From positions 1 to 64,000 of the forward strand of contig CAXXYG010000003.1 in NCBI GenBank assembly GCA_963666575.2: a stretch of 64,000 nucleotides of DNA. Direction: 5' to 3'. Shown in pieces: positions 23,899 to 32,447 of this stretch. The translations under genes and the position numbers were made by a program. The notes beneath the pieces were generated by a model, which was not told the DNA's origin, did not search any database, and worked only from the letters and a program-made list of their open reading frames with translations. This DNA comes from JABMQB01 sp963666575 (lineage in GTDB: Bacteria > Bacteroidota > Bacteroidia > Bacteroidales > Prolixibacteraceae). Position 1 is the first letter of the stretch, and each line of letters begins with the position of its first letter.

Positions 23899-24414
23899 TT
23901 ATCCTTTAAAGACTTTTTGTAATTTTACACCTCTTTGCTGTGCAACTGTATAAGCATCACGTAATTCGAGTAATGCTTTCATAGTTGCTTTAACCAGGTT
24001 GTGTGGATTTGATGACCCCTTTGATTTGGCAAGGATATCATGAATTCCAACACTCTCAAGTACAGCACGCATCGCACCACCTGCTTTTACTCCAGTACCC
24101 GAAGATGCTGGTTTTAAAAGCACATTGGCTCCGCCAAACTTAGCTAATTGCTCGTGAGGAATGGTTCCGTTAATAACAGGAATTTTTACCAGGTTTTTCT
24201 TGGCAGCATCTACACCTTTTGCAATGGCAGTAGTTACTTCGCTTGCTTTACCTAATCCCCAACCAACTATTCCATCTTCGTTACCCACAACAACAATTGC
24301 TGAGAAACTGAACGTACGTCCACCTTTAGTAACCTTAGTAACACGATTGATTGCTACCAATCTATCTTTTAAATCAAGGTCACTGGTTTTTACTTTTCTA
24401 TTAGTTACTGACAT
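23899..24414 (-). CDS. rpsE: ribosomal protein S5
   Basis: A 171-residue small-subunit protein involved in decoding fidelity. It has the S5 double-stranded RNA-binding part (DLKDRLVAINRVTKVTKGG; VVVGNEDGIVGWGLGKA) and the C-terminal part KPASSGTGVKAGGAMRAVLE. Gap of 6 bp after rplR. Confidence 0.98.
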   Translation of the reverse strand: MSVTNRKVKTSDLDLKDRLVAINRVTKVTKGGRTFSFSAIVVVGNEDGIVGWGLGKASEVTTAIAKGVDAAKKNLVKIPVINGTIPHEQLAKFGGANVLLKPASSGTGVKAGGAMRAVLESVGIHDILAKSKGSSNPHNLVKATMKALLELRDAYTVAQQRGVKLQKVFKG

Positions 24415-24420
24415 AATATT

Positions 24421-24777
24421 CTAGAATTTAAGGCCACCTTTCCGGGCAGCGTCAGCTAATTGTTTTACTCTACCGTGATACAAATAACCATTCCTGTCAA
24501 AAACTACATTTGTAATTCCTGCAGCTACAGCTTTCTCAGCGGCTAATTTGCCTACCAATGCAGCTTTTTCAGTTTTTGTACCAGCCGCTTCCGCAATTTC
24601 TTTTGTTCCCGAACCAACAGCCACTAAAGTTTTACCTTCGAGGTCATCGATTAGTTGAACATAGATTTGTTTATTACTCCTGAAAACGCTCAGCCTGGGC
24701 CGTTCGCTTGTTCCAGAAATAATCGTGCGGACACGCTTTTTGATTCTATATCGTCTTTCTTTTTTTGTTAAAGCCAT
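24421..24777 (-). CDS. rplR: ribosomal protein L18
   Basis: A 118-residue protein that binds 5S rRNA with L5. The pattern RPRLSVFRSNKQIYVQLIDD and the ending FDRNGYLYHGRVKQLADAAR are typical. Confidence 0.98.
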   Translation of the reverse strand: MALTKKERRYRIKKRVRTIISGTSERPRLSVFRSNKQIYVQLIDDLEGKTLVAVGSGTKEIAEAAGTKTEKAALVGKLAAEKAVAAGITNVVFDRNGYLYHGRVKQLADAARKGGLKF

Positions 24778-24792
24778 AATACTAATATTTTA

Positions 24793-25353
24793 CTATTTTA
24801 CACCAGCGGCTTTACCTGCTTTGCGCCTAAGTTCTTCGCCAACAAATTTAACACCTTTCCCTTTGTAAGGTTCAGGTTTACGGAATGACCTAATTTTGGC
24901 TGCAACTTGCCCAACAAGTTGTTTATCACAACTTTTTAAGGTAACGATTGGATTTTTACGTTTGTCAGATAAAGCTTCAACCGAAACTTCAGGAGCAATT
25001 TGTAAAAATGTATGGTGAGCAAAACCTAATGAAAGGTCAAGTACATTTCCGGGCAAAACTTCAGCACGATAACCTACACCAACCAATTCTAACTTTAACT
25101 CATATCCACTTGAAACGCCAATAACCATGTTATTCACTAATGCACGAGATAAACCATGAAGTGCGCGATTTTGTTTCATATCGTTCACTCTTTTGAAAGT
25201 AACAATGTTACCATCAACTAATACTTCAATATTAGGGTCGATCTGTTGTGACAATTCACCCAGGGGTCCTTTTACCGATACAACATTCTCGTCGCTCAGT
25301 TTTAATTCAACTCCCGCCGGAATTTCAATTGCTAATTTACCTATCCTTGACAT
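24793..25353 (-). CDS. rplF: ribosomal protein L6
   Basis: A 186-residue large-subunit protein near the factor-binding site, two tandem alpha/beta repeats. The start is set at MSRIGKLAIEIPAGVEL (ATG 25353), with an AGGAGG-like GGAGGA just upstream; the frame extends to 25401 but would overlap rpsH. The ending GEELRRKAGKAAGVK is typical. Confidence 0.97.
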   Translation of the reverse strand: MSRIGKLAIEIPAGVELKLSDENVVSVKGPLGELSQQIDPNIEVLVDGNIVTFKRVNDMKQNRALHGLSRALVNNMVIGVSSGYELKLELVGVGYRAEVLPGNVLDLSLGFAHHTFLQIAPEVSVEALSDKRKNPIVTLKSCDKQLVGQVAAKIRSFRKPEPYKGKGVKFVGEELRRKAGKAAGVK

Positions 25354-25369
25354 GCTCTGTTCCTCCTTA

Positions 25370-25777
25370 TTAATATACGTAACATAACACTTCACCACCA
25401 ATGTTTAAATCTTTGGCTTCTTTATCGGTAATTACACCTTTCGAAGTTGAAATAATAGCAATTCCTAAACCGTTTAATACACGAGGTATAGAAACGGAAT
25501 CGCAATACTGGCGTAAACCAGGTTTACTAATTCTTTCAATAGATTTGATGGCATTTATTTTTGTCTCAGGATGGTATTTCAAAGCAATTTTAATGTTACC
25601 CTGAAAATTGACATCATCCTCAAATTTATAGTTCAGGATATAACCTTTTTCTTTTAGGATTTTGGTCATTTCCTTTTTAATATTTGAGGCAGGAATATCA
25701 ACTACCCTGTGTTTAGCCATAATGGCGTTCCTAACACGGGTTAGATAATCTGCTATAGGATCTGTTACTTTACTCAT
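25370..25777 (-). CDS. rpsH: ribosomal protein S8
   Basis: A 135-residue small-subunit assembly protein; in E. coli it is the spc-operon repressor. Signatures: DPIADYLTRVRNA at the start and LNGLGIAIISTSKGVITDKEA near the end. Confidence 0.98.
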   Translation of the reverse strand: MSKVTDPIADYLTRVRNAIMAKHRVVDIPASNIKKEMTKILKEKGYILNYKFEDDVNFQGNIKIALKYHPETKINAIKSIERISKPGLRQYCDSVSIPRVLNGLGIAIISTSKGVITDKEAKDLNIGGEVLCYVY

Positions 25778-25794
25778 TTTTCACTATTTAACGA

Positions 25795-26064
25795 TTACCA
25801 ACTTGCCTTTTTAACGCCTGGAATTAAGCCAGAAGAAGCCATCTCACGGAAATTAATCCTACTGATGCCAAACTGGCGCATATAACCTTTAGGCCTACCA
25901 GTAAGTTTACAACGGTTGTGCATCCTTACTTTCGATGAGTTTTTGGGTAATTTTTGTAACCCAACCCAATCGCCTTCAGCTTTTAATTTAGCCCTTTTCT
26001 CGGCATATTTCTCAACTAGTTTTGCACGTTTTACTTCCCGTGCTTTCATTGATTCTTTAGCCAT
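25795..26064 (-). CDS. rpsN: ribosomal protein S14, zinc-free long form
   Basis: An 89-residue S14 of the long, zinc-free class: it lacks the CxxC pairs and has a single cysteine (HNRCKLTGRPKGY). The conserved end FGISRINFREMASSGLIPG is present. Gap of 2 bp after rplE. Confidence 0.97.
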   Translation of the reverse strand: MAKESMKAREVKRAKLVEKYAEKRAKLKAEGDWVGLQKLPKNSSKVRMHNRCKLTGRPKGYMRQFGISRINFREMASSGLIPGVKKASW

Positions 26065-26066
26065 GC

Positions 26067-26624
26067 TTAATTCTTTTTAACGTTTTTAAACGGCAGTCCG
26101 ATATTTTTCAATAATGCAAATCCTTCTTCATCGGATTTTGCAGAAGTGACAAAGGTAATATTCATTCCGTTAATCTTACTCACCTGGTCAATATTGATCT
26201 CAGGGAAGATAATTTGTTCCGGAACTCCTAATGTATAGTTACCACTTCCATCCATTTTACTTTCGATTCCCCGAAAGTCACGGATACGTGGTAATGCTAC
26301 CGCGATTAGACGATCTAAAAACTCGTACATATTATCGCGGCGTAGGGTAACACGAACGCCAATTGGCATTTTTTTCCTCAGTTTGAAATTAGAGATGTCC
26401 TTTTTCGATTTGGTTTGGACTGCTTTTTGCCCTACAATCGCTGTCATTTCATCGGTTGCAGTTTCAATCAATTTCTTGTCGGCTATAGCAGCTCCAACAC
26501 CTTGATTTAGGATTATTTTCTCTAATTTAGGTACCTGCATTACAGTTTTGTAACTGAACTCAGTCATTAAGGCAGGTACTATCTCTTCCTTATATTTCTT
26601 TTTAAGAGTTGGTTCGTAAGCCAT
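26067..26624 (-). CDS. rplE: ribosomal protein L5
   Basis: A 185-residue 5S rRNA-binding protein of the central protuberance. Motifs include LEKIILNQGVGAA, GQKAVQTKSKKDISNFKLR and the C-terminal MNITFVTSAKSDEEGFALL. Its start codon overlaps the rplX stop by one base (TAATG), implying coupled translation. Confidence 0.98.
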   Translation of the reverse strand: MAYEPTLKKKYKEEIVPALMTEFSYKTVMQVPKLEKIILNQGVGAAIADKKLIETATDEMTAIVGQKAVQTKSKKDISNFKLRKKMPIGVRVTLRRDNMYEFLDRLIAVALPRIRDFRGIESKMDGSGNYTLGVPEQIIFPEINIDQVSKINGMNITFVTSAKSDEEGFALLKNIGLPFKNVKKN

Positions 26625-26947
26625 TACTTTATCTCCTCTCCAGATTTTACGGAAAACCGTGTTAACTTGCCTGATTCATTTAATCTCCTACCTACGCGTG
26701 TCACTTCCTTTGTTTTAGGATCTTCCAGCATTAGGTTTGAGATGTGGATCGGTGCTTCTTTTTCAACAATACCACCCTGCGGACTATCAGCATTGGGTTT
26801 GGTATGTTTTTTCATAATATTTACACCTTCCACGATCGCTCTGTTTGTTTTGCGAATTACTTCCAACACGCGGCCTTTTTGGCCTTTGTAGTTGCCAGCA
26901 ATCACAATCACAGAATCACCTTTTTTTATGTGTAACTTTTTTTGCAT
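26624..26947 (-). CDS. rplX: ribosomal protein L24
   Basis: A 107-residue assembly-initiator protein with a KOW motif: KKGDSVIVIAGNYKGQKGRV. The later block RAIVEGVNIMKKHTKP is also typical. Confidence 0.98.
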   Translation of the reverse strand: MQKKLHIKKGDSVIVIAGNYKGQKGRVLEVIRKTNRAIVEGVNIMKKHTKPNADSPQGGIVEKEAPIHISNLMLEDPKTKEVTRVGRRLNESGKLTRFSVKSGEEIK

Positions 26948-26965
26948 TGTACAGCTTTTTGCTAA

Positions 26966-27331
26966 TTATAGTACTTCGGGTGCGAGTGAAATAATTTTCA
27001 TATTATTCTCACGCAACTCTCTGGCAACAGGCCCAAAAATACGTGTTCCACGCATTTCGCCGGCTTGGTTTAAAAGAACTACAGCATTGTCGTCGAACCT
27101 AATATATGATCCGTCATTACGGCGGACTTCCTTACGGGTACGAACTACAATTGCTCTTGAGACAGTTCCTTTTTTCACTTCACTGCCAGGTATCGCATTC
27201 TTTACAGTAACAACTACTGTATCGCCTAAAGAAGCATAACGCTTACGTGTACCACCTAGCACACGGATACATAAAACTTCTTTGGCGCCGCTATTATCGG
27301 CTACTGTACATCTTGACTCTTGTTGTATCAT
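26966..27331 (-). CDS. rplN: ribosomal protein L14
   Basis: A 121-residue intersubunit protein. MIQQESRCTVADNSGAKEVL at the start and GTRIFGPVARELRE near the end are the family signatures. Confidence 0.98.
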   Translation of the reverse strand: MIQQESRCTVADNSGAKEVLCIRVLGGTRKRYASLGDTVVVTVKNAIPGSEVKKGTVSRAIVVRTRKEVRRNDGSYIRFDDNAVVLLNQAGEMRGTRIFGPVARELRENNMKIISLAPEVL

Positions 27332-27333
27332 GA

Positions 27334-27600
27334 TTACTTAGCTCTTTCAATAATTTCGACTAACCTCCAACATTTGCTTTTACTGAGTGGACGAGTTTCA
27401 CTTATCCTTACAGTATCTCCTATGTTACAGGTATTGGATTCATCGTGTACATGGAATTTTGTTGTTTTATTAACAAATTTACCATAGATAGCGTGCTTTA
27501 CTTTACGTTTTTCAGCTACAACAACGGTTTTTTGCATTTTATTGCTAACAACAACCCCGACACGTTCTTTCCTTAGATTTCTAACTTTATTCTCTTCCAT
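27334..27600 (-). CDS. rpsQ: ribosomal protein S17
   Basis: An 88-residue OB-fold 16S rRNA-binding protein; RKERVGVVVSNKMQKTVVV and GDTVRISETRPLSKSKCWR are diagnostic. The ATG at 27600 is chosen because the alternative GTG at 27624 would overlap rpmC. Confidence 0.96.
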   Translation of the reverse strand: MEENKVRNLRKERVGVVVSNKMQKTVVVAEKRKVKHAIYGKFVNKTTKFHVHDESNTCNIGDTVRISETRPLSKSKCWRLVEIIERAK

Positions 27601-27607
27601 TGGTGAA

Positions 27608-27811
27608 CTATTTCTGAGTTTCACTTAATTCCCTAGCGTGAAGAACAGTTTTTAACCTGGCGATATCTCTCCGGCAATCCTTAATTTGTAAAGGATTTTC
27701 GAGTGGAGATACAGCATGATTTAATTTCAGGCGAACCAAATTCTCTTCTTCAATTTGAATGCGCTCCAATAATTCTTTGTCCGCCAATTCTTTAATTTCT
27801 GATACTTTCAT
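27608..27811 (-). CDS. rpmC: ribosomal protein L29
   Basis: A helical-hairpin protein at the exit tunnel: MKVSEIKELADKELLERI, then LNHAVSPLENPLQIKDCRRDIARLKT split by a turn. Three ATG codons run in tandem (27817, 27814, 27811); the last gives the usual N-terminus and 67 residues. Confidence 0.95.
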   Translation of the reverse strand: MKVSEIKELADKELLERIQIEEENLVRLKLNHAVSPLENPLQIKDCRRDIARLKTVLHARELSETQK

Positions 27812-27822
27812 CATCATCAATT

Positions 27823-28245
27823 TTATTCTTCGACATAATCACGCCTCACGACGAACTTAGTAGTAATTGGCAATTTTTGCGCTGCCAATCTTAGGGCTTC
27901 CTTTGCTAATTCAAATGGCACACCTTCAGCCTCAATAATGATTCTTCCTGGTGTGACCGGAGCAACAAAACCTTCAGGAGCACCTTTACCTTTACCCATC
28001 CTAACTTCGGCGGGTTTTTTGGTAATAGGTTTATCGGGAAATACTCTGATCCAAATTTGACCTTGACGTTGCATGTGCCTGGTTACCGCAACCCTGGCAG
28101 CTTCGATTTGCCTACCGGTGAGCCATGAACTATCCAACGCTTTTATACCGAAGGACCCGAATGCTAATTGGTTACCCCTTTCGGCGTTACCTTTCATTCG
28201 TCCCTTTTGTACTCTTCTAAATTTTACTTTTTTTGGTTGTAACAT
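27823..28245 (-). CDS. rplP: ribosomal protein L16
   Basis: A 140-residue protein near the A site. It starts MLQPKKVKFRRVQKGRMKG and has the conserved RRVFPD-type IWIRVFPDKPITKKPAEVRM and GKGKGAPEGFVAPV blocks. ATG 28245 follows an in-frame GTG that is not needed. Confidence 0.97.
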   Translation of the reverse strand: MLQPKKVKFRRVQKGRMKGNAERGNQLAFGSFGIKALDSSWLTGRQIEAARVAVTRHMQRQGQIWIRVFPDKPITKKPAEVRMGKGKGAPEGFVAPVTPGRIIIEAEGVPFELAKEALRLAAQKLPITTKFVVRRDYVEE

Positions 28246-28271
28246 CACGTATGTTTCTGATTGTTATACCC

Positions 28272-28979
28272 TTATTTCCTTCTTCTAGGATTACTTGGGC
28301 GTCCTTTTCCTCCGCGGGCTTGTTTTTGCCCAAGATTAGGAGAAAGGTCACGATTTCCATATATCATTCCTTTGCAAATCCAAACTTTTACGCCGATCAG
28401 CCCTGTTTTTGTCATGGCTTCAGCTAACGCATAATCTATATCTGCACGTAATGTATGTAAAGGAGTACGTCCGTCTTTATACATTTCTGAGCGTGCCATT
28501 TCTGCTCCATTTAAACGTCCTGAAACCTGGATTTTAATTCCTTCGGCTCCCATCCGCATGGTTGAAGCAATAGCCATTTTAGTGGCCCTTCGGTACGCAA
28601 TTTTACCCTCAACCTGACGTGCAATATTGTTAGCAACAATACGTGCATCGAGTTCAGGGCGTTTGATCTCGAAAATGTTGATCTGAACTTCCTTATTAGT
28701 GATTTTCTTAAGCTCTTCTTTCAGTTTGTCAACTTCTTGTCCACCTTTACCAATAATAATACCGGGGCGCGAAGTATGTACAGTGATAGTTATCAGCTTT
28801 AAGGTACGTTCAATAACGATCCTTGATATACTGGCTTTGGCCAAACGAGCATTCAGGTATTCCCTGATCTTGTGGTCTTCAACCAGTTTATCGCCATAAT
28901 CATCACCACCAAACCAGTTAGAATCCCATCCTTTGATGAAACCCAGGCGATTTGAAATTGGATTTACTTTTTGTCCCAT
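28272..28979 (-). CDS. rpsC: ribosomal protein S3
   Basis: A 235-residue mRNA-entry protein. KH domain with GIIIGKGGQEVDKLKEEL, and C-terminal domain with GAEGIKIQVSGRLNGAEMAR. Stop-start spacing from rplV is a single base. Confidence 0.98.
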   Translation of the reverse strand: MGQKVNPISNRLGFIKGWDSNWFGGDDYGDKLVEDHKIREYLNARLAKASISRIVIERTLKLITITVHTSRPGIIIGKGGQEVDKLKEELKKITNKEVQINIFEIKRPELDARIVANNIARQVEGKIAYRRATKMAIASTMRMGAEGIKIQVSGRLNGAEMARSEMYKDGRTPLHTLRADIDYALAEAMTKTGLIGVKVWICKGMIYGNRDLSPNLGQKQARGGKGRPSNPRRRK

Positions 28980-28980
28980 A

Positions 28981-29400
28981 TTAATTTAGGTTTTCGTCTT
29001 CTACATTTGCTTTACTGTCGACAAAGATTGTGACATGATTTGACCTTTTCTTGATACGGTGGGCACGGCCTTGTGGAGCCGGGCGTAAACGTTTAAGAAT
29101 TCGGCCTGAATCAACCATAATCTGGCTAACGTAAAGTTGACTTTCTTCTAGCCTTGAACCTTCGTTTTTAGCTTGCCAATTGGCAATTGCTGATAACAAA
29201 AGTTTTTCTACTTTGCGAGAGGCTTCTTTCGAAGAATATTTTAAAATATCTAGAGCTTGGTTAACTTCAACTCCACGTACTAAATCGGCTACTAACCTCA
29301 TTTTTCGTGGTGAAGTAGGACAGTTTTTCAAAACAGCGAAATATTGCTGTTTTTTCTCCTCTTTTCTTTTCTCTGCTGCTAGTCTTTTTCTGGCACCCAT
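28981..29400 (-). CDS. rplV: ribosomal protein L22
   Basis: A 139-residue exit-tunnel protein; NCPTSPRKMRLVADLVRG and the hairpin region RILKRLRPAPQGRAHRIKKR are typical. It carries a short Lys/Glu-rich N-terminal lead of about 18 residues. Confidence 0.97.
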   Translation of the reverse strand: MGARKRLAAEKRKEEKKQQYFAVLKNCPTSPRKMRLVADLVRGVEVNQALDILKYSSKEASRKVEKLLLSAIANWQAKNEGSRLEESQLYVSQIMVDSGRILKRLRPAPQGRAHRIKKRSNHVTIFVDSKANVEDENLN

Positions 29401-29431
29401 TGTGTTCTTTTTAAAATTTTAATAGTTTGCC

Positions 29432-29698
29432 TTATTTTCTATTACCAGCATGACCCCTGTATGTACGTGTAGGAGCAAATTCACCCAAACGGTGCCCAAC
29501 CATATTCTCAGTTACATAAACTGGAATAAACTTGTTGCCGTTATGAACAGCTATTGTTTGACCTACAAAATCAGGAGAGATTACTGATGCTCGTGCCCAT
29601 GTTTTAATAACTGATTTTTTTCCTGATTCAGTCATAGCAAAGACTTTTCTTTCAAGGTTAAAATCAATATAAGGGCCTTTTTTTAATGAACGACTCAT
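29432..29698 (-). CDS. rpsS: ribosomal protein S19
   Basis: An 88-residue head protein paired with S13: MSRSLKKGPYIDFNLERKV, then TIAVHNGNKFIPVYVTENMV and LGEFAPTRTYRGH. Confidence 0.98.
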   Translation of the reverse strand: MSRSLKKGPYIDFNLERKVFAMTESGKKSVIKTWARASVISPDFVGQTIAVHNGNKFIPVYVTENMVGHRLGEFAPTRTYRGHAGNRK

Positions 29699-29716
29699 AA
29701 TTCTTTTCTCTTTTGA

Positions 29717-30538
29717 TTATTTCCTACGTTCTACAATGTACTTGCTGGAAGCTTTTTTCTTGGAACGGGTTTTAAATCCTTTCGCAAGAACTCCTGTGCG
29801 TGACCTTGGATGACCTCCTGAAGATTTACCTTCACCACCACCCATTGGGTGATCGACTGGATTCATAACAACACCACGAACACGAGGACGCCGTCCTAAC
29901 CACCTTGAGCGACCGGCTTTACCCGACTTTTCAAGATTGTGTTCAGTATTTCCAACTGTACCTACTGTAGCTCTACAGGTTGTAAGTACCATACGAGATT
30001 CGCCTGAAGGCAATTTTAAAATTGCAAATTTTCCTTCACGAGAGGTCAACTGTGCATATGTTCCTGCACTACGTGCCATCACTCCACCCTGTCCCGGATG
30101 AAGTTCAATGTTGTGTACTAATGTACCAAGAGGCATATCAGCTAATGGGAGACAATTTCCAACTTCAGGATCGACGCCATTACCGCTAACAACTGTTTGC
30201 CCAACTTGCAACCCGTTAGGAGCTACCATGTACCGTTTTTCGCCGTCTGCATAAACAAGCAGCGCGATACGTGCTGTGCGGTTTGGATCATACTGAATGG
30301 ACTCGACATTTGCTGCCATACCATCTTTATCACGTTTAAAGTCGATAATTCGGTACTTACGCTTATGTCCCCCACCTCTATACCTCATTGTCATACGGCC
30401 CTGGTTATTCCTACCACCAGTTCGGCGTACGGGTTCCAACAATGATTTTTCAGGTGTAGATGCAGTAATGCTATCAAAAGCACCAATAATTTTGTGCCTT
30501 TGACCCGGTGTTACTGGTTTTAATTTTCTTACTGCCAT
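29717..30538 (-). CDS. rplB: ribosomal protein L2
   Basis: A 273-residue protein needed for subunit association and peptidyl-transferase structure. Seen: GRNNQGRMTMRYRGGGHKRK, PLGTLVHNIELHPGQGG and the C-terminal HPMGGGEGKSSGGHPRS with the conserved histidine (the functionally important His in PVDHPMGGG). Confidence 0.98.
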   Translation of the reverse strand: MAVRKLKPVTPGQRHKIIGAFDSITASTPEKSLLEPVRRTGGRNNQGRMTMRYRGGGHKRKYRIIDFKRDKDGMAANVESIQYDPNRTARIALLVYADGEKRYMVAPNGLQVGQTVVSGNGVDPEVGNCLPLADMPLGTLVHNIELHPGQGGVMARSAGTYAQLTSREGKFAILKLPSGESRMVLTTCRATVGTVGNTEHNLEKSGKAGRSRWLGRRPRVRGVVMNPVDHPMGGGEGKSSGGHPRSRTGVLAKGFKTRSKKKASSKYIVERRK

Positions 30539-30544
30539 TTTTTA

Positions 30545-30835
30545 TTAGATATTATTATAGAAATCAATACTATCGCCTTCAACAAGTGTAACGATAGCTT
30601 TTTTGTATGATTTTGTTTTTCCGGAAATAACCCCGGATTTTGTAAATCGCGTTTTGCTTTTCCCACCATAAATCATGGTGTTTACAGAGGCAACACTTAC
30701 ATCGTACAAACTTTCAACAGCTTGTTTGATTTGAAGTTTACTTGCTCTGCGTTCGACAATAAAGCCGAAACGGTTATAGCGTTCCGACTGGTCTGTCATT
30801 TTTTCGGTTACCAATGGTTTTATCAAAATATCCAT
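30545..30835 (-). CDS. rplW: ribosomal protein L23
   Basis: A 96-residue exit-tunnel protein that docks trigger factor and SRP. LIKPLVTEKMTDQSE and NRFGFIVERRASKLQIKQAV are typical. Its ATG overlaps the rplD stop by one base. Confidence 0.97.
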   Translation of the reverse strand: MDILIKPLVTEKMTDQSERYNRFGFIVERRASKLQIKQAVESLYDVSVASVNTMIYGGKSKTRFTKSGVISGKTKSYKKAIVTLVEGDSIDFYNNI

Positions 30836-31476
30836 TATTCTTCGTCTTTAAGCTTAAAAGTTTCTTCTATTTTCTTCACCGAACCTTCTAAGAGAACAAG
30901 CGTTTTGGCGTTCAATATCTGATAAGTAGTTACATCAGAGGCAATTACGACCGAAACTCCTTGTAAATTTCTGGAGGACAAATATATGTTTTTATTTTCG
31001 ACTGGTAAAACGAAAAGAGACTTTTTATCAGCTAATTTTAGATTATCCCAAATTGCTACAAAATCCTTTGTTTTCGGTGTTTCCAGATTAAAGTCTTCCA
31101 ATACTAAAATTCCTTCTTCTTTTGCTTTATATGCAAAAGCAGATTTGCGAGCAAGTTGTTTAACTTTTTTATTCAGTTTAAAAGAATAGCTTCTTGGACG
31201 GGGCCCAAAAATAGTACCACCACCTCTGAAAATAGGTGATTTAATGCTACCTGCACGAGCTGTACCAGTACCTTTTTGTTTTTTGATTTTCCGGGTACTT
31301 CCTGAAATTTCAGCTCTTTCTTTAGTTTTACTTGTTCCTTGCCTTTGGTTTGCCAAATATTGTTTGACATCAAGGTATATGGCATGGTCGTTTGGCTCAA
31401 TCCCGAAAACCAGGTCGTTTAAATCTACCTTTCTTCCGGTGGCTTCTCCTTGTATATTTAGTACATTTATTTCCAT
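30835..31476 (-). CDS. rplD: ribosomal protein L4
   Basis: A 213-residue protein with a long loop lining the tunnel: GSTRKIKKQKGTGTARAG and SPIFRGGGTIFGPRPRSY. It overlaps the end of rplC by 10 bp, the largest overlap in the cluster. Confidence 0.97.
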   Translation of the reverse strand: MEINVLNIQGEATGRKVDLNDLVFGIEPNDHAIYLDVKQYLANQRQGTSKTKERAEISGSTRKIKKQKGTGTARAGSIKSPIFRGGGTIFGPRPRSYSFKLNKKVKQLARKSAFAYKAKEEGILVLEDFNLETPKTKDFVAIWDNLKLADKKSLFVLPVENKNIYLSSRNLQGVSVVIASDVTTYQILNAKTLVLLEGSVKKIEETFKLKDEE

Positions 31477-32096
31477 TGCTTCCTAATTATAACATTAGAA
31501 CCTTTTGCCCCTGGGACTGATCCCTTAACAACTATAAGGTTTGATTCGGGAATAATTTTAATAACCAGAAGGTTTTCAATTGTAACGGTATCAGTACCGG
31601 TACGCCCTGCCATACGAAGTCCTTTAAAAACCCTTGACGGGTATGATGAAGCACCCAGAGAACCAGGAGCTCTCAACCGGTTATGCTGGCCGTGAGTTGC
31701 ATCACCCACACCTTTAAAACCGTGCCTTTTAACTACTCCTTGAAAACCTTTTCCTTTTGAAATTCCAATAACATCGATATAATCATTTTCATGAAAAATA
31801 TCAACTGTTACTAAATCCCCAAGTTTGTGAGGTTTTTCAAAGGTATTTCTAAACTCAACTAAACTACGCTTAGGCGAAGTGCCTGCTTTTTTTAGGTGCC
31901 CAAATTCAGCTTTAGTGGTGTTTTTTTCTTTCTTTTCACCATAACCTAATTGAAGCGCGTTATAGCCATCGCTTTCTTCGGTCTTTACCTGTGTAACTAC
32001 ACAAGGACCGGCTTCAATAACAGTGCATGGGATGTTTTTCCCCTCAACACTGAATACGGATGTCATTCCGATTTTTTTTCCAATAATTCCAGCCAT
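31467..32096 (-). CDS. rplC: ribosomal protein L3
   Basis: A 209-residue assembly protein near the peptidyl-transferase centre: GIIGKKIGMTSVF, SKGKGFQGVVKRHGFKG, HRAPGSLGASSYPSRVFKG-type region and GRTGTDTVTIENL. Confidence 0.97.
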   Translation of the reverse strand: MAGIIGKKIGMTSVFSVEGKNIPCTVIEAGPCVVTQVKTEESDGYNALQLGYGEKKEKNTTKAEFGHLKKAGTSPKRSLVEFRNTFEKPHKLGDLVTVDIFHENDYIDVIGISKGKGFQGVVKRHGFKGVGDATHGQHNRLRAPGSLGASSYPSRVFKGLRMAGRTGTDTVTIENLLVIKIIPESNLIVVKGSVPGAKGSNVIIRKQWK

Positions 32097-32119
32097 TTTT
32101 TTTCGACTACTTTAATTTA

Positions 32120-32425
32120 TCATACTTTAATTTCAACCTCAACGCCGCTTGGTAATTCCAATTTCATTAAAGCGTCGATGGTTTTTGCTGTTGAGCTATA
32201 AATGTCGATCAACCTTTTATAAGATGAAAGTTCAAACTGCTCCCTTGATTTTTTATTTACAAAGGTTGAACGTAATACTGTAAAAATACGTTTGTGAGTA
32301 GGTAGTGGGATTGGCCCGCTAACAACAGCACCTGTTGTTTTTACTGTTTTTACGATCTTTTCAGCCGACTTATCTACGAGGTTGTGGTCGTACGATTTTA
32401 GCTTAATCCTGATCTTTTGACTCAT
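32120..32425 (-). CDS. rpsJ: ribosomal protein S10
   Basis: A 101-residue head protein, also NusE in antitermination: IRIKLKSYDHNLVDKSAEKI, then GPIPLPTHKRIFTVLRS and SSYKRLIDIYS. It follows fusA by 22 bp; tuf is absent from this position. Confidence 0.98.
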   Translation of the reverse strand: MSQKIRIKLKSYDHNLVDKSAEKIVKTVKTTGAVVSGPIPLPTHKRIFTVLRSTFVNKKSREQFELSSYKRLIDIYSSTAKTIDALMKLELPSGVEVEIKV

Positions 32426-32447
32426 AACGAGATTTATAAATAATTGT